In this document: positions 1-10,915 of the stretch, piece after piece
How positions within the stretch are numbered: position 1 is the first letter of the stretch
Layout: each line of letters opens with the position of its first letter
Source of the DNA: Clostridia bacterium
Lineage (GTDB): Bacteria; Bacillota; Clostridia; Christensenellales; Borkfalkiaceae
NCBI GenBank assembly: GCA_017886895.1
Contig: JAGHJD010000026.1
Span: 1-55,776 of the forward strand
Length of the DNA: 55,776 bases
Direction: 5' to 3'
Program-made: the position numbers and the translations under genes
The notes under the pieces: model-generated
What the model was told of the DNA's origin: nothing
The model's database searches: none
Seen by the model: only the letters and a program-made list of their open reading frames with translations

Positions 1-95
1 CGCCAGGCAAGTGCGGTTTTGCAAGCCGCCGCGGCGCCCGAGCGGGCGCCGCGGCGGCTTGCCGTCTTTGCTGCGGTCTCATGCGCAAGCTGAAT

Positions 96-842
96 CTATT
101 TGTGCAGCCCGCAGGTGACGTACAGTTGTTCGGGGCGGATGTTTTCAAAGATGACGTTGTCGACGAGCGGTTTTACGCGCAGGTATTCGTCCGCGTCGCG
201 CACCGTCCAGCACAGCAGCGGCTTGCCGCGCTTTGCCCTGCGGCAGGGCAGGTCGGCGGCGCAGTAACTGATGAAGTCGGGCTTGTTCAGAAAATTCAGC
301 GGCATCGCGCGCACGACCCAGCGGCGGAAGGCGGAGCGCTCGCCGCTGTCCCTGCAGGCGAGCTGCCCGCGCAGAACGTGCGGCGCCTGTTTTTTGATCT
401 GCCGCAGGATGCGCGGGTCGAAGGTCTGCAACGCAAATTCGCCGCGGTAATTTTTCAGCGCGGCGAGCACGTTCGCGACGAACGCCGCGCGGTCAGGCTC
501 TCCTTTCAGCTCGATGAGCAGGGGAACCCGTCCCGCGACCCGCTCCAGAAATTCGGAAAAGAGCGGGATGCGTTCTTCCGTGCCGCCGAGTCGCAGCGCG
601 GCGAGCTCTTCCTGCGTGACCTCCCGCACTTCGCGCGCGTCGCTCGTCATGCGCGCGAGGGTGTCGTCGTGGAAGAGGACGAGCTGCCCGTCCGCCGTCT
701 CGCGGACGTCCGTCTCGATGGCGTAGTGCAGGGCGATCGCCTTTTCAAAGGCGGCATACGAATTTTCGGGAACGCCGCCGCCGTGAAAGCCGCGGTGCGC
801 AACGGGTGTCGTGCGTAAAAAACTGTCTGCGGGAACGCGCAT
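96..842 (-). CDS. Glycerophosphodiester phosphodiesterase family protein
   Basis: 248 aa; VAHRGFHGGGVPENSYAAFEKAI, ETDVRETADGQLVLFHDDTLARMT and LLIELKG match GDPD-family motifs. Confidence 0.9.
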   Translation of the reverse strand: MRVPADSFLRTTPVAHRGFHGGGVPENSYAAFEKAIALHYAIETDVRETADGQLVLFHDDTLARMTSDAREVREVTQEELAALRLGGTEERIPLFSEFLERVAGRVPLLIELKGEPDRAAFVANVLAALKNYRGEFALQTFDPRILRQIKKQAPHVLRGQLACRDSGERSAFRRWVVRAMPLNFLNKPDFISYCAADLPCRRAKRGKPLLCWTVRDADEYLRVKPLVDNVIFENIRPEQLYVTCGLHK

Positions 843-969
843 AAGCTTCTCTCCTTTTGTAAAAGCGTCGTGATTTTATAAAAGCGTCGCGGCTGCGGCG
901 GCGGAATTACCCGTCGCCGCGCCGTCCGTGTTTCCAGTATAGCACACCTTTGAACGCTTTGCAATTCGC

Positions 970-998
970 TTGCAAAAAAATATGCTTTTTACTATAAT
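970..998 (+). promoter_or_regulatory. Putative sigma-A promoter for lepA (TTGCAA-N17-TATAAT)
   Basis: TTGCAA 970-975, TATAAT 993-998, 17-nt spacer, upstream of the lepA start at 1027. Confidence 0.65.
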
Positions 999-1026
999 AG
1001 AGGGGACTATTTCATCGGAGCATCTC

Positions 1027-2832
<1,806 letters not shown>

Positions 2833-2847
2833 GATGAAGTCCGTAAG

Positions 2848-3309
2848 ATGAAGATCGCAAAGGCAACGAAAAAGGACGCGGAGGAAGTCTTCGGCGTCAT
2901 CAAAGAGACGGTCCTGACCGTCTATCCCGGTTACTATCCGCCCGCCGTGACGTCGTGGTTCGCAAACGAACTGCACGGTTTTGCGCGCACGGCGGAGGAG
3001 ATCGCGGCAGGGCAGATCTATGCCCTGAAGGGCGTGCGCATCTTCGGCACGGTGTGCATCAAAGAGGATACGGTGCACGGACTGTTCGTGCTGCCCGGAT
3101 ACGAGCGGCGCGGGTTCGGCGCGCTGCTTCTGCGCTTTGCGGAAAAGGTGATCGCGGCAAATTATCCCGTCGCCCGGCTGGACAGCTCTCTGCCCGCAGA
3201 GCAGTTTTATCTGCGGCAGGGATATGCGCCCGAAGGGGAGGGCGGGGCGGTCGTCTACGGAGAGCGGCTCGTCTGGAAGAAGATGGCAAAGCGCCTGCGT
3301 GAGGACTGA
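2848..3309 (+). CDS. GNAT-family N-acetyltransferase
   Basis: 153 aa; VHGLFVLPGYERRGFGALLLRFAEK matches the acetyl-CoA binding motif. Confidence 0.8.
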   Translation: MKIAKATKKDAEEVFGVIKETVLTVYPGYYPPAVTSWFANELHGFARTAEEIAAGQIYALKGVRIFGTVCIKEDTVHGLFVLPGYERRGFGALLLRFAEKVIAANYPVARLDSSLPAEQFYLRQGYAPEGEGGAVVYGERLVWKKMAKRLRED

Positions 3310-3310
3310 A

Positions 3311-3640
3311 ATGCCCGACAATTTTTTTGAAAAAGTGTATGCCGCGGTACAGAAGATCCCCTGCGGCAAGGTCGCGACTTACGGGCAGGTCGCGCGGCTG
3401 TGCGGCAGTCCGCGCTCTGCCCGCGCGGTCGGGTATGCGCTGCACCTGAACCCGCTCCCGGGCGTCGTGCCCTGCCACCGCGTCGTCAACCGCGAGGGGA
3501 GGCTCGCGCCCGCGTTCGCGTTCGGCGGGCAGGGCGTGCAGAAGGAACTTCTGGAGCGCGAGGGCGTGCCCTGCGAACTGCGCGAGGGGTTGTATTACGT
3601 TGACCTTTCCGCCTATGGTTGGCGCCCTGAAACCATATAA
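3311..3640 (+). CDS. MGMT/Ogt C-terminal-domain protein (methylated-DNA--cysteine methyltransferase-like)
   Basis: IPCGKVATYGQVARLCG ... VVPCHRVVNREG; PCHR active-site motif; ATG 3311 follows the stop of the upstream gene. Confidence 0.85.
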   Translation: MPDNFFEKVYAAVQKIPCGKVATYGQVARLCGSPRSARAVGYALHLNPLPGVVPCHRVVNREGRLAPAFAFGGQGVQKELLEREGVPCELREGLYYVDLSAYGWRPETI

Positions 3641-3661
3641 AATCGGCTGTTTTATAGTACT

Positions 3662-4807
3662 ATGTGTGACATAAATCGTAAAAAATCAGAAAATTTGTGC
3701 GGTATCTACGTACATATTCCCTTCTGCAAGGCGAAGTGCCGCTACTGCGATTTTACCTCGTACCCCGGGAAGATCGGGTATGCCGAGGCGTACATGGCGT
3801 GCGTCTACAAGGAGATGAAACTGCGCGCGGGCGAGCTTGCGGGCAGGCGGTTCGGCTCCGTCTATTTCGGCGGGGGAACGCCCTCCGCGATCGACGCAAA
3901 GCTGATCGCGGGCGCGGTGCGGCAGATACGGAAACTGTACGATCTGGCGCCGGACGCGGAGATCACCGTCGAACTCAATCCCGAGAGCGTGACGGCGGAA
4001 AAGCTCGCCGTCTACAAGAGCGTGGGCGTCAACCGCTTTTCGATGGGGATGCAGGCGGCGTCCGACGCGCTCCTCGAAGAGCTGGGGCGCATCCATACCG
4101 TGGCGGGGTTCCGAAAGGCTGCGGCGCTTTTGCGGGGCGAAAAATTTAATGCCGACATTATGATCGGTCTGAAGGGGCAGACGCTTGCGGACATAAAGGC
4201 GGCAGTGGAGCTTGCGGCGGAGAGCGGCGCAAAGCACGTCTCCATGTATGCGCTCACGCCCGAGGACGGGACGCCCATGTACAGCGATTACCTAAACGGC
4301 GACCTTCCCGACGGTGACGAGGTCGCCGAACAGTACGAACACGGGAGAAAGCTGCTCGCCGCACACGGGTATCGGCGCTATGAAGTCTCCAATTTCGCGC
4401 AGCCCGGGTTCGAGTCCCGCCACAACCGCAATTATTGGAGGAGGGGTGAATATATAGGGTTCGGCGTTGCGGCGAGTTCCTTCATGGCGGGCAGGCGGTT
4501 CACGAACACGCGCGATCTGGACGACTATATCAAGTGTATTCTGAGCGATCACTATCCCGTCGTGGACGACGAGAAGATCGGGGAGCAGGATGCGAAGTTC
4601 GAGCGCGTCATGCTGGCGCTGCGCACGGCGGAGGGTCTGGACCTTGCCGCCTACCGCAGCGAATTCGGCACGGAATTTGAAGAGGACTTCGCCGCGCCCT
4701 TCAAAAAAAATGCGCGGTATCTCGAAAAGACGGACGAGGGCACTCTCCGCATCAAGGAGGAATATCTGTTCGTCCAAAACCGGATACTTGTCGATTTTTT
4801 GCAGTAG
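3662..4807 (+). CDS. hemW: Radical SAM HemW / coproporphyrinogen III oxidase-like protein
   Basis: GIYVHIPFCKAKCRYCDF, FGGGTPS, SMGMQ, NYWRRGEYIGFGVAASSF. Confidence 0.92.
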   Translation: MCDINRKKSENLCGIYVHIPFCKAKCRYCDFTSYPGKIGYAEAYMACVYKEMKLRAGELAGRRFGSVYFGGGTPSAIDAKLIAGAVRQIRKLYDLAPDAEITVELNPESVTAEKLAVYKSVGVNRFSMGMQAASDALLEELGRIHTVAGFRKAAALLRGEKFNADIMIGLKGQTLADIKAAVELAAESGAKHVSMYALTPEDGTPMYSDYLNGDLPDGDEVAEQYEHGRKLLAAHGYRRYEVSNFAQPGFESRHNRNYWRRGEYIGFGVAASSFMAGRRFTNTRDLDDYIKCILSDHYPVVDDEKIGEQDAKFERVMLALRTAEGLDLAAYRSEFGTEFEEDFAAPFKKNARYLEKTDEGTLRIKEEYLFVQNRILVDFLQ

Positions 4808-4855
4808 AGAGAGTACTCTGCGCGGCATAAACGGCGGTATTTCCTTAAAAAATGC

Positions 4856-4880
4856 GGGCGGCTCCCATCGGGAGCCGCCC
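4856..4880 (-). terminator. Intrinsic terminator hairpin between convergent genes
   Basis: GGGCGGCTCCC-ATC-GGGAGCCGCCC, 11-bp perfect stem; T-tract GCATTTTTT on the minus strand. Confidence 0.75.
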
Positions 4881-4924
4881 TTGCCTTTCGGCGGCGATTC
4901 ATAAAGTTTATACGCAAGCAGTCT

Positions 4925-5162
4925 GCAACAGAGTGTGCGGCGGGTTGCCGTGCGGGCGGGGATTCAGTTCCCTCGTGTGCGGGGAACTCATTCCTCGTGC
5001 GCGCATTATTTCCCCGTGCGCGGCGGGGCGATCCTTCATGCTTGGGGAGCAAGCCCTTCTGCACGGGAGCAATTCTTCCTGCGCAGGTGCTATCCTTCCC
5101 GCGCGGGGCTGCTCCTCGTCCGTGGGGCGCTCTTCCGCAGACGCGTTCTATCCTTCGTGCGC
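4925..5162. repeat. Degenerate tandem array, about 11 units of 19-23 bp
   Basis: Minus-strand units such as GCGCACGAAGGATAGAACGC / GCGCGGGAAGGATAGCACC / TGCGCAGGAAGAATTGCTCC / AAGCATGAAGGATCGCCCC / GCGCACGAGGAATGAGTTCCCC / GCACACGAGGGAACTGAATCCCC. Confidence 0.65.
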
Positions 5163-5828
5163 CGCTAAAATTTCTCCCGTCTCCGCGTCTGCGAGGATGG
5201 CGTAGGTGTTCCCGCTGCGGTCGATGATCCCGATGTAGTACAGGCAGCCCTCCTCGCTTGCGAGCAGGCGGATATAGATCTCGCCCGCAAAGCCGCCGCT
5301 GTCCGTGCGCAGCGCGTCGAACCGCTCCGTCCTCGCGCTGACCGAATCGAGAAGGTCTGCGGGCGAGAGCACGTTCTCGCCGCGAAGGGTGGTCGCCGTC
5401 ACGGTCACGCTCTCGCTCTCCGCGTCGTCTGCGTCGCGCACGGTGAATACGATCTCGCCCTCCGTCGGCTCCTCCATGGACTGCGACCAGCGGTGTACCA
5501 TACGCACGCTGTCGTAGGAGAGCTGCGCAGTGTAGTCCGTGCCGCCGCAGGTGAAGGAGACTTCATACGTCTTTGTATTGTCCGCTGCGGCGAGCGTCAC
5601 TTCAAACAGAGTGGTCATGTCCCCGACGTTGCCGTCCGAAAGGTAGGGGTATTCGCGGGTGCTGTACGTCGCAAAAACGCTGTAATCGCCCTGCGTGCCC
5701 GACCAGAGGTTGCTCCTGTATTCGGAGATGTAGTCGGTGAGCGGGGCGGGGGAAGAGCAGCCCGCAAACGCAAACAGCGCCGCGGCGAGCCCCAGTGCCG
5801 CGCATGCCGCGGCAATCTTTTTTTTCAT
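5148..5828 (-). CDS. Hypothetical lipoprotein
   Basis: 226 aa; signal peptide with lipobox FAGC; C-terminus GCLYYIGIIDRSGNTYAILADAETGEIL is weakly PepSY-like. Confidence 0.75.
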   Translation of the reverse strand: MKKKIAAACAALGLAAALFAFAGCSSPAPLTDYISEYRSNLWSGTQGDYSVFATYSTREYPYLSDGNVGDMTTLFEVTLAAADNTKTYEVSFTCGGTDYTAQLSYDSVRMVHRWSQSMEEPTEGEIVFTVRDADDAESESVTVTATTLRGENVLSPADLLDSVSARTERFDALRTDSGGFAGEIYIRLLASEEGCLYYIGIIDRSGNTYAILADAETGEILAAHEG

Positions 5829-5916
5829 GGAGGATCCTCCGAGGTTTTTTAATTTATATGTATTGTGCCGTTCCCGTGAAAATACCGCGCAGGAGCAAAT
5901 TATTTTTGCAATTAAC

Positions 5917-5945
5917 TTGCATTTTTTCCGCGCTTGTGATAGAAT
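5917..5945 (+). promoter_or_regulatory. Putative promoter (TTGCAT-N17-TAGAAT)
   Basis: TTGCAT 5917-5922, TAGAAT 5940-5945. Confidence 0.55.
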
Positions 5946-5999
5946 ATGTAAAATACAAAAGCGGAGGCGTGCGGGCGTTCGCCCGCTGCGGATTTCGGG

Positions 6000-6416
6000 T
6001 TGGGCAAACTGATCGCAAAAACAGCGGGGGCGACGCTCGCGCTCATCATAGCGGCACTGCTCCTCTTTATCGGGCTGTGCAGCCTCTGTTTCCCCTCCGT
6101 GATGGTAGCGCTTTCGGACGGGCTGGGGCTGGAACGCGCCGCCGCGGCGTACAGCGTGAACCTGTACGAGCAGACGGGGGAGGTCGGCGACCTTGCCGAC
6201 GCCGTCGAGCGCAAGTATTCGACCGCGGAGAGCGCGGCAGACTATGCGGAGACGGCGCGGCTCGGCGAAACGCTGCTGCTCTCGGAGGAGTATCCCGCGT
6301 TCTGCGCCGCGCAGGACGAAACCTTTTCAAGCGAATATTATGACGATTACGATGCGTTCATGACCGCGCTTGTGGAGAGCGCCCGCGCATTGGGAGAGAA
6401 CGCCGCGGGCGAATGA
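6000..6416 (+). CDS. Hypothetical membrane-anchored protein
   Basis: 138 aa, TTG start; N-terminal TM helix (ATLALIIAALLLFIGLCSLCF) and an acidic C-terminal domain. Confidence 0.6.
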   Translation: MGKLIAKTAGATLALIIAALLLFIGLCSLCFPSVMVALSDGLGLERAAAAYSVNLYEQTGEVGDLADAVERKYSTAESAADYAETARLGETLLLSEEYPAFCAAQDETFSSEYYDDYDAFMTALVESARALGENAAGE

Positions 6417-7949
<1,533 letters not shown>

Positions 7950-7957
7950 AGGGCACG

Positions 7958-7984
7958 GAATGTACCGCCCCGCGCGGTACATTC
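7958..7984 (+). terminator. Hairpin between guaB and guaA (terminator or attenuator)
   Basis: GAATGTACCGC-CCCGC-GCGGTACATTC, followed by TTTC. Confidence 0.55.
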
Positions 7985-8036
7985 TTTCATAAGGAAGGGG
8001 AAATGAAGGGAAAATTTCCTTCGGAGCAGAGAAACT

Positions 8037-9572
8037 ATGCAGCATGAAAAAGTTTTAGTCCTCGATTTCGGCGGGCAGTACAACCAGCTCATCGCGCGCA
8101 GGGTGCGCGACCTCAAAGTGTACTGCGATCTCAAGCCCTGCGACATGACTGTGGAGGAGATCAGGGAATACGCGCCCATCGGCATCATCTTTACGGGCGG
8201 GCCGAACAGCGTGTACGACCCCGCGTCCCCGCACGTCGACCCCGCCGTCTTTACGCTCGGCATCCCCGTTCTCGGCATCTGCTACGGCTGCCAGCTCATT
8301 GCCTATACGCTGGGAGGGAAGGTCGAACACGCCGCCGCGAGCGAATACGGCAGGCGTACGTTCACCTTCCGCAAGGCAAGCCTGCTCTCGGCGGGCGTCC
8401 CCGAAACGAGCGTGTGCTGGATGAGCCACACGGACCACGTGACGCAGGTGCCCGCGGGGTTCGACGTGCTCGCCGAGACGGAGAGCTGCCCCGTGACGGT
8501 GTTCGGGAGCGAGGAGCGGAAGATCTACGGCATCCAGTTCCACCCCGAAGTCGTGCACTCCGAGTACGGCAACAAACTGCTCGAAAACTTTTTGTACCGC
8601 GTCTGCGGCGCGAAGGGCGACTGGACGATGAAAAACTACGTCGCCGAGCAGGTCGCGAAGATCCGCGAAAAGGTGGGGGACAAGAAGGTGCTGTGCGCCA
8701 TGTCGGGCGGGGTGGACTCCGCCGTCGCGGCGACGCTCATCCACCGCGCCGTCGGCGAGCAGCTCACCTGCGTCTTTGTCGACCACGGGCTGCACCGCAA
8801 GAACGAGCCCGAAGAAGTCATGTCCGTGTTCCGTGACGGGCTGGGCATGAATCTCATCAAGGCGGACGCGCAGGAGCTGTTTTTAAACAGGCTCGCGGGC
8901 GTCACCGAACCCGAACAGAAGCGCAAGATCATCGGCGCAGAGTTCATCTCCGTCTTTGAAAAGGAGGCGAAGAAGATCGGCGCGGTCGACTTCCTCGTGC
9001 AGGGCACGATCTACCCCGACGTCATCGAGAGCGGCAAGGGGAAGAGCGCCGTCATCAAGAGCCACCACAACGTGGGCGGGCTCCCCTCCGTCGTCGATTT
9101 CAAAGAGATCATCGAGCCGCTGCGCGACCTGTTCAAGGACGAGGTGCGCAGGCTGGGCACCGAGCTGGGGCTGCCCGATTCGGTCGTCTGGCGGCAGCCC
9201 TGCCCGGGGCCCGCGCTCGCCATCCGCATCATGGGCGAAGTCACCCGCGAAAAGCTGGAGACGCTGCGCGACGCGGATTTCATCTTCCGCGAGGAGATCG
9301 CAAAGGCGGGGCTGGATAAGGAGATCTGGCAGTACTTTGCCGTCATCACCGACAGCAGGACGGTGGGCGTGCAGGGGGACTTCCGCACCTATGAGAACGT
9401 CATAGCCCTGCGTGCGGTCACGAGCGTGGACGCCATGACGGCGGATTGGGCGCGCATTCCCTATGACGTGCTCGAAACGGTCTCCAACCGCATCACCAAC
9501 GAGGTGCCGCACGCCAACCGCATCGTGTACGACATCACCTCGAAACCGCCCGCTACCATCGAATGGGAGTAA
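8037..9572 (+). CDS. guaA: GMP synthase (glutamine-hydrolysing), full length
   Basis: GATase domain with LGICYGCQ and [12 protein letters not shown]-PPase [11 protein letters not shown]-terminal KPPATIEWE. Confidence 0.97.
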   Translation: MQHEKVLVLDFGGQYNQLIARRVRDLKVYCDLKPCDMTVEEIREYAPIGIIFTGGPNSVYDPASPHVDPAVFTLGIPVLGICYGCQLIAYTLGGKVEHAAASEYGRRTFTFRKASLLSAGVPETSVCWMSHTDHVTQVPAGFDVLAETESCPVTVFGSEERKIYGIQFHPEVVHSEYGNKLLENFLYRVCGAKGDWTMKNYVAEQVAKIREKVGDKKVLCAMSGGVDSAVAATLIHRAVGEQLTCVFVDHGLHRKNEPEEVMSVFRDGLGMNLIKADAQELFLNRLAGVTEPEQKRKIIGAEFISVFEKEAKKIGAVDFLVQGTIYPDVIESGKGKSAVIKSHHNVGGLPSVVDFKEIIEPLRDLFKDEVRRLGTELGLPDSVVWRQPCPGPALAIRIMGEVTREKLETLRDADFIFREEIAKAGLDKEIWQYFAVITDSRTVGVQGDFRTYENVIALRAVTSVDAMTADWARIPYDVLETVSNRITNEVPHANRIVYDITSKPPATIEWE

Positions 9573-9597
9573 GCATATCACGGCAAAAAACGGGCCT

Positions 9598-9628
9598 CTT
9601 TGCGGAAAGTTCCGCAAAGGGGTTTTCT
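9598..9628 (+). terminator. Intrinsic terminator after guaA
   Basis: CTTTGCGGA-AAGT-TCCGCAAAG followed by GGGTTTTCTTTT. Confidence 0.75.
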
Positions 9629-9645
9629 TTTGCGCGCGGATATGG

Positions 9646-9651
9646 TACAAT
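9646..9651 (+). promoter_or_regulatory. Putative extended -10 promoter for the guaA paralog
   Basis: TATGGTACAAT (TGn extended -10); the -35 position falls in the T-tract of the preceding terminator. Confidence 0.45.
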
Positions 9652-9699
9652 GGTCAGCGGCGGGGCTGCCCCGCAGTCTATGAAACAGGAGGAAAAACT

Positions 9700-10680
9700 A
9701 TGGAGAGCAACAAGCGCCCCGAAAGCATGGCGCGGATCAACAATGCGGAGCTTGCGGCGGCGTTCTTCGAAGAACAGGTCGCGGCGGTCAGAGAGCAGGT
9801 GGGGGACAGGAAAGTGCTGCTCGCGCTGTCGGGCGGGGTGGATTCGTCCGTCGTGGCGGCGCTCCTCATCAAAGCGATCGGCAAGAACCTCGTGTGCGTG
9901 CACGTCAACCACGGTCTGCTGCGCAAAGGGGAGCCCGAGCAGGTCGTCGAGGTGTTCCGCAACCGCATGAACGCCAATCTCATCTATGTGGACGCCGTCG
10001 ACCGCTTTCTGGATAAGCTCGCGGGCGTTGCCGAGCCCGAGAAAAAGCGCAAGATCATCGGCGCGGAGTTTATCCGCGTGTTCGAGGAGGAGGCGCGCAA
10101 GCAGGACGGCATCGAATTTCTGGCGCAGGGCACGATCTATCCCGACATTCTGGAGAGCGGGCCCGTCAAGGCGCACCACAACGTCGGCGGGCTGCCCGAA
10201 GACCTTAAATTTGCGTTGGTCGAGCCGCTGAAATTTCTGTTCAAAGACGAGGTGCGCGTCGTCGGCAAGGCGCTGGGTCTGCCCGACGAAATGGTGTACC
10301 GCCAGCCCTTCCCCGGGCCGGGGCTGGGCGTGCGCTGCCTCGGCGCGATCACGCGCGGGAGGCTGGAATGCGTGCGCGAGTCGGACGCAATTCTGCGCGA
10401 AGAGTTTGCGAAGAACGGGCTTGCGGGCAAGGTCTGGCAGTACTTTACCGTCGTGCCCGATTTCAAGTCCGTCGGCGTGAAAGAGGGGAAGCGCACCTTT
10501 GAATACCCCGTCATCATCCGCGCCGTCAACACGGTGGACGCGATGACGGCGACGGTCGAGGATATTCCGTTTGCGCTGCTGCAGCATATCACCGACCGCA
10601 TCACGAAGGAGGTCGCGGGCGTAAACCGCGTGCTGTACGACCTCACGCCCAAGCCCTGCGGCACCATCGAGTGGGAATAA
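9700..10680 (+). CDS. GMP synthase paralog, ATP-PPase and dimerisation domains only (no glutaminase domain)
   Basis: From ATG 9700: 326 aa with [47 protein letters not shown]; no GATase motifs. Confidence 0.9.
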   Translation: MESNKRPESMARINNAELAAAFFEEQVAAVREQVGDRKVLLALSGGVDSSVVAALLIKAIGKNLVCVHVNHGLLRKGEPEQVVEVFRNRMNANLIYVDAVDRFLDKLAGVAEPEKKRKIIGAEFIRVFEEEARKQDGIEFLAQGTIYPDILESGPVKAHHNVGGLPEDLKFALVEPLKFLFKDEVRVVGKALGLPDEMVYRQPFPGPGLGVRCLGAITRGRLECVRESDAILREEFAKNGLAGKVWQYFTVVPDFKSVGVKEGKRTFEYPVIIRAVNTVDAMTATVEDIPFALLQHITDRITKEVAGVNRVLYDLTPKPCGTIEWE

Positions 10681-10809
10681 AAGGGAAGAACGCCGTCCGC
10701 ATGCCGGCGGCGCGGAAAGTGCTTCCGCGGCCGTGACCGTCGGCGCTTTGCGCGGCGGGGCGGGCGGCGCCCGCACCTGCCTGCGGGCGATGCGCGGGCG
10801 CGCGTGAAA

Positions 10810-10847
10810 ATACCTTTGCGAAAATTTTCGCAAAGGTATTTCTTTTT
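10810..10847 (+). terminator. Intrinsic terminator after the guaA paralog
   Basis: ATACCTTTGCGAAAATTTTCGCAAAGGTAT (30-bp palindrome) followed by TTCTTTTTT. Confidence 0.85.
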
Positions 10848-10915
10848 TGCGCGGGATATGTTATACTAAGGCATAGTACTTTTTTTGCGCTGCGAAGACC
10901 GGCGCGCGGGGAGAT

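Noticed and set aside
81-818. 245-aa plus-strand ORF opposite the GDPD gene
   Set aside because: Antisense shadow; the minus-strand ORF has clear GDPD motifs.
4852-5227. Overlapping plus-strand ORFs across the degenerate repeat array
   Set aside because: Open frames come from a stop-poor repeat; no SD or conserved domain.
9463-9699. N-terminal extension of the ORF-track GuaA paralog (405 aa)
   Set aside because: The extension is an out-of-frame translation of the guaA 3' end and the terminator; ATG 9700 after AGGAGG is the likely start.
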